The notes: generated by a model from the letters alone, not told the origin. A stretch of DNA of 64,000 nucleotides from a virus (IMGVR_UViG_3300025816_000006:98691-162690), one strand, 5' to 3'. Positions 41,597 to 49,846 are shown, counted from the first letter of the stretch. Numbers and translations are program-made.

Positions 41597-41822
41597 TTAA
41601 CGGCAACCAAGACCCAAAGTTTCGCTTCAATGTTTCAATCCTGTCCTCTGCATCAGCAAGACTAGAAAGCGCCTCGTTTAGATTGTTATGTAGATCGTCT
41701 GTGCTATGATCTCCAATACCTGCTGGGTGATCCAGCATAATCTCCAAACTTGTCATTGCCTCTGCTCTATCTGATGCTGCTTTCATCATCAAAGAATTTA
41801 ATGCCTGTGCTTTAAAACTCAT
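41586..41822 (-). CDS. Small helical protein
   Basis: A 78-residue protein, MSFKAQALNSLMMKAASDRA, then EAMTSLEIMLDHPAGIGDHS and two more helices. It resembles a type of small conserved protein seen in T4-like and cyanophages, though I cannot name a function. Overlaps both neighbours by a few bases. Confidence 0.6.
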   Translation of the reverse strand: MSFKAQALNSLMMKAASDRAEAMTSLEIMLDHPAGIGDHSTDDLHNNLNEALSSLADAEDRIETLKRNFGSWLPLNEN

Positions 41823-42699
41823 TTAACCAATCCTCCAATTTAACTTTAGGTTTCCAATTTAAAATATGTCCCGCCTTACAGGTGTCGGCTTGAGTGTCAC
41901 GCGCCTCTCCAAGTCTAGGTGCGATATGTGTTACTTCTCCACCAATCATTCTCGCAATATCATTTACAGAATGATTAACTCCTGTTCCGATGTTAAACAA
42001 TTCGCCACATGCTTCTTCTGGCGCAGTCATAGCCGCGATATTTGCCGCCACAACGTCTGAAACATGCGTGTAGTCTCTTGTTTGTTCTCCGTCACCCACT
42101 ACGGTCATTGGTTCGCCAGCAGCAGATTGTCTCTGGAATAGCCCAACTACAGGCGCATACTGACCCTTGGTTGGTTGTCGTTCGCCGTACACATTAAAGT
42201 ATCGGAATGTCACTGTTTCTAATCCATATAAATTAGTATACATCTTACAAAAATCTTCGCCAGCAGTCTTTGTAATAGAGTAAGGATTCAAGCAATCCTT
42301 CTTCATGTCCTCTCTATGAGGTATAGGATTTACAAGACCATACGCAGATGATGTAGATGAATACATCACTCGCTTTACACCATAGTCTAACGCATACTTT
42401 AGTATTCTGCAAGTGCCTAATTCATTAGTTTCTATCGCGAGTTCTGGATTTTCTAATGCTGGTTGAATCCTAGACTCTGCTGCTAGATGAAATACATAAT
42501 CTACATTTTGAAATAACCCAGAAATATATGAGTTCGTTATGGATATACAATGATACTCTGCTTTATCATTGAAATAAAATTGATCGTGAGCAGTGGCAGA
42601 TTGATTATCAATAACAATAACGGTATGTCCCAGATCAACCAGTCTGTCTACAACATGAGAACCAATAAATCCTGCTCCACCTGTTACTATACATTTCAT
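41812..42699 (-). CDS. NAD-dependent sugar epimerase
   Basis: A 295-residue extended SDR protein: MKCIVTGGAGFIGSHVVDRL (GxxGxxG), YVFHLAAESRIQPA, MYSSTSSAYG and NPYSITKTAGEDFCK (the YxxxK catalytic pair), then RYFNVYGERQ. UDP-sugar 4-epimerase type. It could prepare a nucleotide sugar for the glycosyltransferases. Confidence 0.9.
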   Translation of the reverse strand: MKCIVTGGAGFIGSHVVDRLVDLGHTVIVIDNQSATAHDQFYFNDKAEYHCISITNSYISGLFQNVDYVFHLAAESRIQPALENPELAIETNELGTCRILKYALDYGVKRVMYSSTSSAYGLVNPIPHREDMKKDCLNPYSITKTAGEDFCKMYTNLYGLETVTFRYFNVYGERQPTKGQYAPVVGLFQRQSAAGEPMTVVGDGEQTRDYTHVSDVVAANIAAMTAPEEACGELFNIGTGVNHSVNDIARMIGGEVTHIAPRLGEARDTQADTCKAGHILNWKPKVKLEDWLNEF

Positions 42700-42700
42700 A

Positions 42701-43414
42701 TTATGTCTCCCTGTTCAACTTAAAAGCATCAAGCGTACACTTGAATGGGTTTCCTTGTATATTCTCAACCAACTCTAACATTTTAGCAGCAATCTCGCGT
42801 ATTTCAACCTGTGCATGTTCAGAATTACGAAGTTTCTGGAAATTAGCAAAGGATCGCATATTAAAGGAGATGTCTGCCTGAATCTGACTGTTGTACGTCT
42901 TGAAGAATCTCGCTGACTCTTTTGCTCTCTTACGCCCCAGTGCAGGGGTCAAGTCCTCTACGCACTGGTGATAAAGTTTATTGCCTAATTCAGTATAATC
43001 TTTTAATATATCGCTCCACTTATCACCCTCTATAAAGCATGAATTAAAGAGCGTATCTGCATGTGGTAAGTTCACAACAACCTCTGCATCTTTTGATAAT
43101 TTTACATCACCCCAATCTTCCGGCAGGAAGTATTTATCTTCTTTTAATTCCTTGTACCTAGCTGACTCAGCATTAAGACTACTAATGCGATGTTTAAGCA
43201 AATGAATATGACTAGCAATGTCTGTGTCAACAAGAAAGTGAACCGAGCCTTTTTCAAAAGGCGTTTCATGTCCGTTGATCCAGAGCATCTCAATAAGTCT
43301 TTGTATTCGTCCTCGTTTTTCATCCGTAAGATTCCTGCTTGTACTCGTCCATGCTGAACAGGCGATGACCTCATCGCTGCCGTAGTGTCCTAAAAGTTCT
43401 ACTTTATTGTCCAT
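42701..43414 (-). CDS. thyX: Flavin-dependent thymidylate synthase
   Basis: The start at 43414 gives MDNKVELLGHYGSDEVIACS. The ThyX motif is LLKHRISSLNAESARYKELK (RHRxxS class), preceded by TPFEKGSVHFLVDTDI. ARFFKTYNSQIQADISFNMR is the FAD/dUMP-binding helix. It methylates dUMP to dTMP, completing the pathway from dUTPase and dCMP deaminase. Confidence 0.93.
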   Translation of the reverse strand: MDNKVELLGHYGSDEVIACSAWTSTSRNLTDEKRGRIQRLIEMLWINGHETPFEKGSVHFLVDTDIASHIHLLKHRISSLNAESARYKELKEDKYFLPEDWGDVKLSKDAEVVVNLPHADTLFNSCFIEGDKWSDILKDYTELGNKLYHQCVEDLTPALGRKRAKESARFFKTYNSQIQADISFNMRSFANFQKLRNSEHAQVEIREIAAKMLELVENIQGNPFKCTLDAFKLNRET

Positions 43415-43847
43415 CTTTAACCTTTTGCAAGAGAGTGCTTGATGATTCTGTTTTACCGCCACCTACATTGTAAAGCAAGTGGATGTCATTCTGCTGACAG
43501 AACTCTGACTCTGGCGTGTTTCCTTCTTTTCTGTCTCCACCATTCATAAAGTAAAGACCAATCATAAATGGATCATCAGCGTATCGTTTATGTATCTGTG
43601 CGATAGACCTTACTACCGTTCCATCTTCGTCAACAGAAACCATAGCTTTGTCTACACAAGACAAGGCATTAACAATTCTAAGCCTAGCGTTATCATCCAT
43701 AAACTGCTTAGAACCTTTAAGTGCAACCTGATGATCGTTATTAACAATTACATACAGTATGTCACACTCCCGCCTTGCTCCTTCAAGATAGTCCAAGTGT
43801 CCTGTGTGAACTGGATTAAAATATCCAGATACAATTCCTACTCTCAT
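43404..43847 (-). CDS. Cytidylyltransferase-like nucleotidyltransferase
   Basis: The start at 43847 follows AAGGAG. MRVGIVSGYFNPVHTGHLDY has the HxGH motif, ILYVIVNNDHQVALKG the next strand, and KTESSSTLLQKVK the ISSTxxR-like signature. It belongs to the family that includes TagD, RfaE-type and NadD-like enzymes. It may activate glycerol phosphate or a sugar phosphate. Overlaps thyX by 11 bases. Confidence 0.8.
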   Translation of the reverse strand: MRVGIVSGYFNPVHTGHLDYLEGARRECDILYVIVNNDHQVALKGSKQFMDDNARLRIVNALSCVDKAMVSVDEDGTVVRSIAQIHKRYADDPFMIGLYFMNGGDRKEGNTPESEFCQQNDIHLLYNVGGGKTESSSTLLQKVKDGQ

Positions 43848-44014
43848 GTAAAAATCTCCTTTACTCTTTCCCAAAGTGTTTTCTTTTTACCTTTGCCTGA
43901 CTCCCAACGCTCTCGCATCTCTCTTATTCTATACTCTTTATCGAGTTTGTCAATGTTGTCCTTTAGTTTTTTACTGACAATCTTTTGACTTTTCATAAAA
44001 CGACTGTCAGACAT
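43844..44014 (-). CDS. Small basic helical protein
   Basis: From the ATG at 44014: MSDSRFMKSQKIVSKKLKDN, then a charged helix ending LWERVKEIFT, 56 residues. A longer start at 44047 is possible. Not recognised. Confidence 0.5.
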   Translation of the reverse strand: MSDSRFMKSQKIVSKKLKDNIDKLDKEYRIREMRERWESGKGKKKTLWERVKEIFT

Positions 44015-44028
44015 ATTTGAATCGCCTC

Positions 44029-44349
44029 TCATTCCAACGGACTCCAATTATTTTCTAAGTACCAGTCATCCTTGTCTATTTTAACCTCAGTAAAGCTAAT
44101 CTCTACGTTACCAATCCACACAGCACTTATTCTGTAGTGCCGTGTTTCTTTTACGCGAGCGCATTTTCCATTCTCATTGATAAGTTTTTTAAAACCCTGA
44201 TAATTCATCTTGATTTCACCACCAAAGAAGTCACTGGGTCCATACCCAGACTCCACTAGATAATCCCAGACTTCAATAGTTTCTTTCCACAACTCTTTTT
44301 TGTTTATGGAATGTATTGGTTTATCACAAACTATTTCTTCCACGTTCAT
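44029..44349 (-). CDS. Unknown protein
   Basis: A 106-residue protein with GYGPSDFFGGEIKMNYQGFK and YRISAVWIGNVEISFTEVKI, suggesting a beta-rich fold. GGAG lies eight bases before the ATG. Not recognised. Confidence 0.5.
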   Translation of the reverse strand: MNVEEIVCDKPIHSINKKELWKETIEVWDYLVESGYGPSDFFGGEIKMNYQGFKKLINENGKCARVKETRHYRISAVWIGNVEISFTEVKIDKDDWYLENNWSPLE

Positions 44350-44485
44350 CTTCTACTCCGTTAGAGACAACAAAAGACCACTGGAAGCTTTCTACTTCCG
44401 AGTCAGTGGCTTCTTTAACAACTTCGTCATCATACCTGCCTTCTTCTATGGCATAGTATGTTTCTTCTTCATTTGCTTCGTCCAA
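44324..44485 (-). CDS. Small acidic protein starting at TTG
   Basis: A 53-residue frame starts at TTG (44485), with GGAG seven bases upstream and the stop of the previous gene just before it. It reads MDEANEEETYYAIEEGRYDD, then EVVKEATDSEVESFQWSFVV, ending NSL. It overlaps the next gene by 26 bases. It fills the only gap in this operon. Unknown function. Confidence 0.5.
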   Translation of the reverse strand: MDEANEEETYYAIEEGRYDDEVVKEATDSEVESFQWSFVVSNGVEDERGRNSL

Positions 44486-44487
44486 TT

Positions 44488-45015
44488 TTATTCTCCACTT
44501 GAAATTCTTTGGTAAATTAAATCTAAACTTTGTTTTTGAAACAAGTTGTTAGAAGCAAAGGCTCTAACAGACAAATCTATTCTTCTTAAATCTTCTATGA
44601 CCTGATCGAACGTAGCAGGTACAACCTCATTGCCATCTTTGTCTGATTTAAATTCAGAGAAGGGTTGCTGGACGTAGGATTCTTCCATACCCTCTGGCAT
44701 CTTTGGTTTATCTGGTATGGGACGACCCAAATCATCCACATCCAACCCACTTTGCAGCGAAACAAACACGCCACCCTTACTACCGAAATCTTCTTCTCCT
44801 ACACCTTCTTCGTCCATTTTCTTTATAATATCCATCAAAACGTCTGCGTTTTGCGACTGAGTGAAAGAAACCACTCCTATAGAGTTGATTATCTTAGTAT
44901 TCCACTGGATCATTTCTTTTGCTTTGTCGTTCTTAATCTTAATCCACCAACACAACCCTAGTATTACCAACAAGTTCAACACTCTCAAAACATTAGTTTT
45001 AGTTGAGCATTTCAT
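44488..45015 (-). CDS. Single-TM protein of unknown function
   Basis: A 175-residue protein with an N-terminal anchor (VLRVLNLLVILGLCWWIKIK) and a periplasmic or cytoplasmic domain with NSIGVVSFTQSQNADVLMDI and a C-terminal helix. First gene after the promoter at 45.09 kb. Confidence 0.55.
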   Translation of the reverse strand: MKCSTKTNVLRVLNLLVILGLCWWIKIKNDKAKEMIQWNTKIINSIGVVSFTQSQNADVLMDIIKKMDEEGVGEEDFGSKGGVFVSLQSGLDVDDLGRPIPDKPKMPEGMEESYVQQPFSEFKSDKDGNEVVPATFDQVIEDLRRIDLSVRAFASNNLFQKQSLDLIYQRISSGE

Positions 45016-45066
45016 ACCGCTACTCCATATATGAGGTTTATTTAGTGTATCGTATTATACACCATC

Positions 45067-45095
45067 AGTATAACATTAACACTTATACTTGTCAA
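45067..45095 (-). promoter_or_regulatory. Sigma70-type promoter for the 40.6-45.0 kb operon
   Basis: TTGACA and TATACT on the minus strand, 17 bases apart, about 50 bases before the TM-protein gene. No CGATA motif. It would drive epimerase, thyX, nuclease and tmRNA genes. Confidence 0.7.
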
Positions 45096-45122
45096 CACCT
45101 ACCTTATGTTAATTTATATTCC

Positions 45123-45707
45123 CTACTGATGGAACTGCGGAACCAACCTGTCCACAAACTCGCGCCACTCCTGAGTAATCACCGGAGGCTTCTGATTTGG
45201 TAATTTTGTAAGCCCCCTCCTGAACTCGCTGCGAAAAAACTCTCTGTCTGCTGTCTCTGGGTCGTACTGGGTATATGTTTCTACAAATATCTTTGACTTT
45301 ATAAGTCTGGGAAAACCCTTGTCTAAAAACTTTACCTCCCAGTATCTTGTTTTAAAGTTCTTGAATGGATAATACTTACCTCCAACAAAATCTCCACGAT
45401 AGGCACTGGCGTTTAAAAAGTCTCGTCTAACTTCCCAGTCTCTAATTTTATCTGCATAAGCCCTTATACCCTTGTCCCACTTCTTCTTACCTTCCTCTGT
45501 CTTTTTGTAAGCATCTTTCATCATAATCCAATGCTGAACACGAAACACGCTCTTTCTACCATACCAATCCCAACAGATTAACTGGGACCAGACCTCAACA
45601 CCCCACTCGTTATGATAGTGGTTTACTTCAATCCTACTAAAAGTATCGACTATAGTTGGGTCGTTGTCAATCCTAAAACACAATAAAAGTAAAATTAACT
45701 TAACCAT
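45123..45707 (-). CDS. Exported or membrane-anchored unknown protein
   Basis: A 194-residue protein with a short hydrophobic N-terminus (MVKLILLLLCF), then an aromatic, basic domain: VEVWSQLICWDWYGRKSVFR, GGKYYPFKNFKTRYWEVKFL. Ends VPQFHQ. Not recognised. Confidence 0.5.
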   Translation of the reverse strand: MVKLILLLLCFRIDNDPTIVDTFSRIEVNHYHNEWGVEVWSQLICWDWYGRKSVFRVQHWIMMKDAYKKTEEGKKKWDKGIRAYADKIRDWEVRRDFLNASAYRGDFVGGKYYPFKNFKTRYWEVKFLDKGFPRLIKSKIFVETYTQYDPETADREFFRSEFRRGLTKLPNQKPPVITQEWREFVDRLVPQFHQ

Positions 45708-45844
45708 CTGACTACGGACCCCACAGCAAAAAGGTAAACAAACAAAACATTAAGCATGGCGATTAGTGCCACTAGCGAAAGCGCGATAGACTTCCAACTA
45801 AACTTATCTCGGTTTTCAATTCTTGGAGGTTGATACGGATTCAT
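45695..45844 (-). CDS. 49-residue single-TM protein
   Basis: A short frame, MNPYQPPRIENRDKFSWKSI followed by a membrane helix (ALSLVALIAMLNVLFVYLFA) and VGSVVRWLS. It overlaps the next gene by 13 bases. The N-terminal PYQPPR motif followed by one TM is a common form of small envelope protein. Confidence 0.6.
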   Translation of the reverse strand: MNPYQPPRIENRDKFSWKSIALSLVALIAMLNVLFVYLFAVGSVVRWLS

Positions 45845-45845
45845 C

Positions 45846-46181
45846 TCATTTTATTCCTTTGTGTTTAATTCCAAAACCTGTGCAGATAATTCTAATTGTT
45901 TTGCTTTGCTTGTTCCAAACGTAAATGAATGGACCCTTCTTTTTCGCTGACTCTACAGGTACAAGTTTAATCTCTTTTTGAGAAAGAAGTCTCAACGCTG
46001 TAAGCTGTCTACCGTCTTTGTGCTTCCACTTTTTAATTTTGTTGCTCCAAGTCCAATTTTCTTTAAACTCAACAACCTGCTTGTATTTGCTGGGTATTGA
46101 GTTGTTTTTAACGGTTTTGTACTCTGCTGCCTGTGAAAAAGATGCGGCAAGTGCGACTGCGATTACGATTAGATTTCTCAT
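45846..46181 (-). CDS. Secreted protein of unknown function
   Basis: A 111-residue protein with a signal peptide (MRNLIVIAVALAASFSQAAE) and a small basic mature domain (VVEFKENWTWSNKIKKWKHK, then FIYVWNKQSKTIRIICTGFG). GGAG before the start. Not recognised. Confidence 0.55.
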   Translation of the reverse strand: MRNLIVIAVALAASFSQAAEYKTVKNNSIPSKYKQVVEFKENWTWSNKIKKWKHKDGRQLTALRLLSQKEIKLVPVESAKKKGPFIYVWNKQSKTIRIICTGFGIKHKGIK

Positions 46182-46207
46182 AGTTCTACTCCTAAGTAAA
46201 GAAAAGT

Positions 46208-46234
46208 TTAATTCAGGACACTATCGTCACTCAT
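46208..46234 (-). other. Eight-codon minigene (MSDDSVLN)
   Basis: After the repeated junction AAGGAGTTGACAAATGAG an ATG opens a frame of only eight codons ending in TAA. The start overlaps the stop of the gene at 46231-46452. It looks like the stub of a lost cassette or a translational pause site. Confidence 0.4.
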
Positions 46235-46452
46235 TTGTCAACTCCTTTGGGGCGGAAGTCATTGTTAATATCTAAATCATATTTAATTCTAATTTCACCC
46301 ATTATTCGATGGCACTTCTCGTAAATGTCATACATAAACCTGTTATCTTCGTAAGAAAAGTCTTGTTGGTAGTGCATAGACTTTGCGATTTGCTGCATCT
46401 GCTTTAAAGACTTACAAAGACTTCTTGGTGTGTGGGATTTTTGTTTACTCAT
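46231..46452 (-). CDS. Small helical protein
   Basis: A 73-residue protein (MSKQKSHTPRSLCKSLKQMQ, then a helix and RPKGVDK). Its start and end lie in copies of the junction AAGGAGTTGACAAATGAG. Not recognised. Confidence 0.6.
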   Translation of the reverse strand: MSKQKSHTPRSLCKSLKQMQQIAKSMHYQQDFSYEDNRFMYDIYEKCHRIMGEIRIKYDLDINNDFRPKGVDK

Positions 46453-46636
46453 TTGTCAACTCCTTCAAAACCCACCACATACGACCATCACCGTTCTCAT
46501 AAGATTCGTTGTTTTTGTTATCATCTTCTTCAAATACTAATCCATAATCTTGTAAAAGATAATTAACACTATCAACAACACTATCAAGTTGATCGTCGTA
46601 ATCTATTACTAAATATTCTACATCATCTTCACTCAT
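46445..46636 (-). CDS. Small acidic protein
   Basis: A 63-residue protein, MSEDDVEYLVIDYDDQLDSV, then SVNYLLQDYGLVFEEDDNKN, ending WWVLKELTNE. Start lies in the same junction repeat. Not recognised. Confidence 0.6.
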   Translation of the reverse strand: MSEDDVEYLVIDYDDQLDSVVDSVNYLLQDYGLVFEEDDNKNNESYENGDGRMWWVLKELTNE

Positions 46637-47070
46637 TTGTCAACTCCTTCAAAGATATTACCGATTACTTCTTTATATTCAGGATGAATGCCGCCATAAT
46701 AGTCATTTGGCTCGTCTGACTTCACATCTTTTCCGTTATAATCTCGGATGTTAAATTCACACCACTGTTCTCCCGAATATGCTTTTGCCCACTTTATTTC
46801 TGTTCGCTCCTTTGAACCGAAAGATTCTCCCTTTTTGTTGTTATTTACAATAGCGTCGAAATAACCCAAGATGTCGCCCTCGTAAATCTCCACACCATTC
46901 TTGTCTTTAAGTCCTGTGTATTGTTGAACAGCCCATTCTGCTTGAGTTTCTAAATAACGACTACCAAGAGGTGTGGTAGTCTCAACCATAGCCAAGCCGT
47001 TTGCTTGATGAATAACAAAAGACTCTCTAAACTTTTCACCATCCCACGCCCTAAACTTAATCTCTCTCAT
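46633..47070 (-). CDS. YopX-family protein
   Basis: A 145-residue protein: MREIKFRAWDGEKFRESFVI, AVQQYTGLKDKNGVEIYEGD and ILGYFD, then YKEVIGNIFEGVDK. This is the YopX pattern (R-x-WD, YTGLKDKNGxEIYEGD), common in phages, function unknown. Starts and ends in the repeated junction. Confidence 0.85.
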   Translation of the reverse strand: MREIKFRAWDGEKFRESFVIHQANGLAMVETTTPLGSRYLETQAEWAVQQYTGLKDKNGVEIYEGDILGYFDAIVNNNKKGESFGSKERTEIKWAKAYSGEQWCEFNIRDYNGKDVKSDEPNDYYGGIHPEYKEVIGNIFEGVDK

Positions 47071-47125
47071 TTGTCAACTCCTTTCAGGGTACAAAACCCC
47101 TCCACTTATAAATATCTGGCGGTAA

Positions 47126-48196
47126 TTAGTAAGACCTATCTTCTCGGTATCGTGGGTCGGCAATTCTTGCAGTTCCTTCTTCATATCTCTTGAGAACTTC
47201 CTTATCTTCTTCCATTACTTTATTAGCAACCTTCATTTGATCTTCCTGTCCCATCAAACTTCTCAAAGGTTGAGCAAGTGCCTCGCCCAGTTCTTGAAAA
47301 GCAGCACAGGCACGAATCGCTGCGTCCTTGGACTTGAGTTCTATGTCCCAGTCGTATGCGTCACTGACAGGATGACCTGTAGGCATGTCTGCATGTTTGC
47401 GTGGATTCTTATGATCTGGCATAGACTCGCTGTAGTGGAACAGAGGTTTGATCTTACCCCAAGTCTTAACACATTCCTCCATAGGATAAAAATAATCTCC
47501 ATTAAAAGGAAGAAACTGTGAGGGATTACACTTGTCGTGTAGGTTATCGTAAGTAATTGGAATATCAAAATGTTCTAGCAAATTAGCAACAGTCCAACAA
47601 CCTTTGTCCTCGTTCTCAATCACTAGCCTGCTGGTTACGCTCTGATCGCACTTGTTTAGGTTGGACATGAAGCGAGCAGCAATATCGGCAAGGTCGCCCT
47701 TGGTGCAGTTGACATGAATATTCATAGGATTGTAGTAACTACGCTCACAACCCAGCATGTCCATGACCCAACCGTGATGGTTGAGTTCTGCAATAGTCTT
47801 GTCTACTGACGCTTGATTCTCGCTGGCAAGCACGTTGAACTGGTCTGGATGCGTAGACAAACGAACCTGCCATGTCTCGTTGTAATAAACGATGTCACGA
47901 AATTCCTCGATGATCTGCTCGTACTGAGGTACGTTATGTACGCCATACTCAAACTCTGGATGAGTCAGGCATGGAAACAATGCGCTTGATACACGGTATC
48001 CCCAGCCGTTGTCTGCACAGTGTTCTATGCAAAGACGAGTTACCTCCACGTTATTAAGCCAACGCTGGCCTAACTGATCTAGTGCGTACTCTGCACCATG
48101 CTCGTCACGCAGTTGGTTAAATCGCTTCCAAGTCATAGTCTGAAACTTGTAGCCTTGCTCTTTGAGTTCGTTGCTAATACAGCATAAGTTATACAT
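47126..48196 (-). CDS. UV damage endonuclease (UvdE/UvsE)
   Basis: A 356-residue TIM-barrel protein. YRVSSALFPCLTHPEFEYGV, RLSTHPDQFNVLASENQASV, SYYNPMNIHVNCTKGDLADI and RLVIENEDKGCWTVANLLEH carry the metal-binding H, E and D residues, followed by DIPITYDNLHDKCNPSQFLP. It nicks DNA 5' to UV photoproducts. Confidence 0.9.
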   Translation of the reverse strand: MYNLCCISNELKEQGYKFQTMTWKRFNQLRDEHGAEYALDQLGQRWLNNVEVTRLCIEHCADNGWGYRVSSALFPCLTHPEFEYGVHNVPQYEQIIEEFRDIVYYNETWQVRLSTHPDQFNVLASENQASVDKTIAELNHHGWVMDMLGCERSYYNPMNIHVNCTKGDLADIAARFMSNLNKCDQSVTSRLVIENEDKGCWTVANLLEHFDIPITYDNLHDKCNPSQFLPFNGDYFYPMEECVKTWGKIKPLFHYSESMPDHKNPRKHADMPTGHPVSDAYDWDIELKSKDAAIRACAAFQELGEALAQPLRSLMGQEDQMKVANKVMEEDKEVLKRYEEGTARIADPRYREDRSY

Positions 48197-48236
48197 AGTT
48201 GATTCCTAAATGAGATAAACCCGATGACACACTATC

Positions 48237-48264
48237 ATTATATAGTATGTATCGGGCATGTCAA
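48237..48264 (-). promoter_or_regulatory. CGATA-type promoter for uvdE
   Basis: TTGACA and TATAAT on the minus strand, 16 bases apart; CCGATA begins three bases after TTGACA. Confidence 0.85.
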
Positions 48265-48283
48265 GCATAAACTTTAAAAATAG

Positions 48284-48356
48284 TAGTGCGAATGGGAGTC
48301 GAACCCATACTGGATAGATTTTAAGTCTAGTGTCTCTGCCGTTGGACTACCGCACC
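48284..48356 (-). tRNA. tRNA with UAA anticodon, short variable loop (Leu by anticodon)
   Basis: Acceptor GGTGCGG pairs with TCGCACT; anticodon loop CTTAAAA gives UAA; T-arm ATGGG-TTCGACT-CCCAT. At 73 bases with a short variable loop it is class I in size, while most tRNA-Leu are class II. Its 5' end directly follows the T-tract of the rIIB terminator. Confidence 0.85.
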
Positions 48357-48386
48357 AAAAAAAAGGGAGCAGGCGAACCCACTCCC
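48357..48386 (-). terminator. Terminator after rIIB
   Basis: Stem GGGAGTGGG with CCTGCTCCC around a TTCG tetraloop, then eight T residues, all on the minus strand. It ends the rIIB message 20 bases past its stop codon. Confidence 0.9.
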
Positions 48387-48407
48387 AACCACCAACCACA
48401 GTGGAGT

Positions 48408-49256
48408 TTACCAAGAATCGTTGATTACATCACCATCTTCTAGTTCGTCGAGGTAATCTTCCTCGTCACAGTAATCATCAACGACTGCTGTTTCAATAAT
48501 GTCTCTAGCGACATCTACTACCTCGTAGGTACGGCAGCGAAGTTTCTGGAAATCGCAATCCGTAGGGATGCTGACCACATCGCGTGGATCAATCTTAACC
48601 AAAACAACTTTACCGTCACTGCCTGCCCAACCGCTGGCATATTCAAAAGTACCAGCGTGAAGTCCAGAGCCGCAACCGTTGTTGCAGTTGTCGTCTACCT
48701 TGCGGCGTTTCATCGCTGGTGCATCGCCAACATTATTGCGATGCGAACAGCCAGTATATCGGTCAACCAAATCACCCTCTTTAAGAGTGTTACCATCCAA
48801 ATCATCTTGCTCTGGACCCGAATAAACTACTACACCCTTGTAGCCAAGGATGTAACCATCTGGCGTGATAGCAAGACCCTTATGCTGAATCCAATCGTAG
48901 AACTCAGTGACCGCACGATGACTGACGTTCTCGTACAGGTTTTCCAAGAACTTGAGCATGGGCTTATGATCCCATCCTTCTTTGAGCATCTGCACGATGC
49001 GACTGGTGATGACCTTGCGTACAGGTTCATCGTCATAGAACAGAAACCCGTCCACAAACCGGAAGTCGCCTTCCGACCAGTTCTCAATAGTATGACCAGT
49101 TTCCAGAAGTCTAATAAATTCTTCTGCGTCACCAGTCTTTACGCACTCTACCAGATTGATATATTCTGGATGAGTGGGATCGAAGATTACTGGCTTGTTT
49201 TCTACAGTAACGTGCCAGTGACCTTTTCCATCTTTGATGTGTGGAAGATGCGACAT
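48408..49256 (-). CDS. rIIB: rIIB-like protein
   Basis: A 282-residue protein. The central GLAITPDGYILGYKGVVVYS, DLVDRYTGCSHRNNVGDAPA and NNGCGSGLHAGTFEYASGW, then VVLVKIDPRDVVSIPTDCDF match the conserved domain of T4 rIIB. With rIIA just upstream it forms the pair that in T4 protects against host defences and prophage exclusion. Confidence 0.85.
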   Translation of the reverse strand: MSHLPHIKDGKGHWHVTVENKPVIFDPTHPEYINLVECVKTGDAEEFIRLLETGHTIENWSEGDFRFVDGFLFYDDEPVRKVITSRIVQMLKEGWDHKPMLKFLENLYENVSHRAVTEFYDWIQHKGLAITPDGYILGYKGVVVYSGPEQDDLDGNTLKEGDLVDRYTGCSHRNNVGDAPAMKRRKVDDNCNNGCGSGLHAGTFEYASGWAGSDGKVVLVKIDPRDVVSIPTDCDFQKLRCRTYEVVDVARDIIETAVVDDYCDEEDYLDELEDGDVINDSW

Positions 49257-49298
49257 TCTAAATTCTCCTAAAAGTGATTGACCGAAAGTTATGTTTTA

Positions 49299-49326
49299 AT
49301 TATACTACTGTTATCGGATATGTCAA
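49299..49326 (-). promoter_or_regulatory. CGATA-type promoter for rIIB
   Basis: TTGACA, three bases, CCGATAA, then TATAAT 16 bases from the -35 box on the minus strand. Confidence 0.88.
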
Positions 49327-49520
49327 TACATATCTTTAAGATTTTCTGTGGATTTTTCTACATCTTCGTAGTAGCGATCCATGTTGTCATCCACTCCTGC
49401 GTCCCATGCGTCATGGTCTAAAATATCTACAACATATGTTTCATCTGGACAGTAGACCGATTGAATGATTCCATCGTGAATCTCTACGACGATATGTTTA
49501 TCACTGTTTGTTTTACTCAC
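49323..49520 (-). CDS. Small acidic protein
   Basis: A 65-residue protein, VVEIHDGIIQSVYCPDETYV, then a tail rich in D and E. Its end overlaps the rIIB -35 box. Not recognised. Confidence 0.6.
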   Translation of the reverse strand: MSKTNSDKHIVVEIHDGIIQSVYCPDETYVVDILDHDAWDAGVDDNMDRYYEDVEKSTENLKDMY

Positions 49521-49846
49521 TTGAATAACCCTTTCTTTTTCTTCTCTACATATCTTCCTAAAGTTCTATCCTGTATCGTCTTGTTGGTGGGATTGTAGTG
49601 TAGAAAATAACTACGCTCTGCAATCCTATTTGTCCAACAAAACTCACCTTCGCCTTCTACTTCATACTTCTCAAAAACATCAAGACGATGACGCTCGTAG
49701 TCTCCTTGGGTCCAGAGGTGAGCATCACGAATCTTTACGATATTTACTCCATCTGTGTTTACATTATTCTCTACCCATAACATTAACTCGTCCCTTGGAA
49801 TAATCTTCTTGTCTTTACGCATTGGTACTGGTGACGGTAAACCCAT
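49517..49846 (-). CDS. Unknown protein
   Basis: A 109-residue protein starting after AAGGAG inside the end of rIIA. VKIRDAHLWTQGDYERHRLD and CWTNRIAERSYFLHYNPTNK are distinctive but unrecognised. Confidence 0.6.
   Translation of the reverse strand: MGLPSPVPMRKDKKIIPRDELMLWVENNVNTDGVNIVKIRDAHLWTQGDYERHRLDVFEKYEVEGEGEFCWTNRIAERSYFLHYNPTNKTIQDRTLGRYVEKKKKGLFK

Larger units (their letters stand above)
46230..47083 (-). repeat. Four copies of the gene-junction repeat AAGGAGTTGACAAATGAG
   Basis: Copies at 46230-46247, 46448-46465, 46632-46649 and 47066-47083 (plus-strand coordinates). Each holds the ribosome site, the end of one gene and the ATG of the next; genes ending in GVDK or TNE finish inside it. 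The range given covers the whole array, including the genes between copies. Confidence 0.7.

Noticed and set aside
48657-49271. A 204-residue plus-strand frame
   Set aside because: It is antisense to the well-supported rIIB gene and has no family features.
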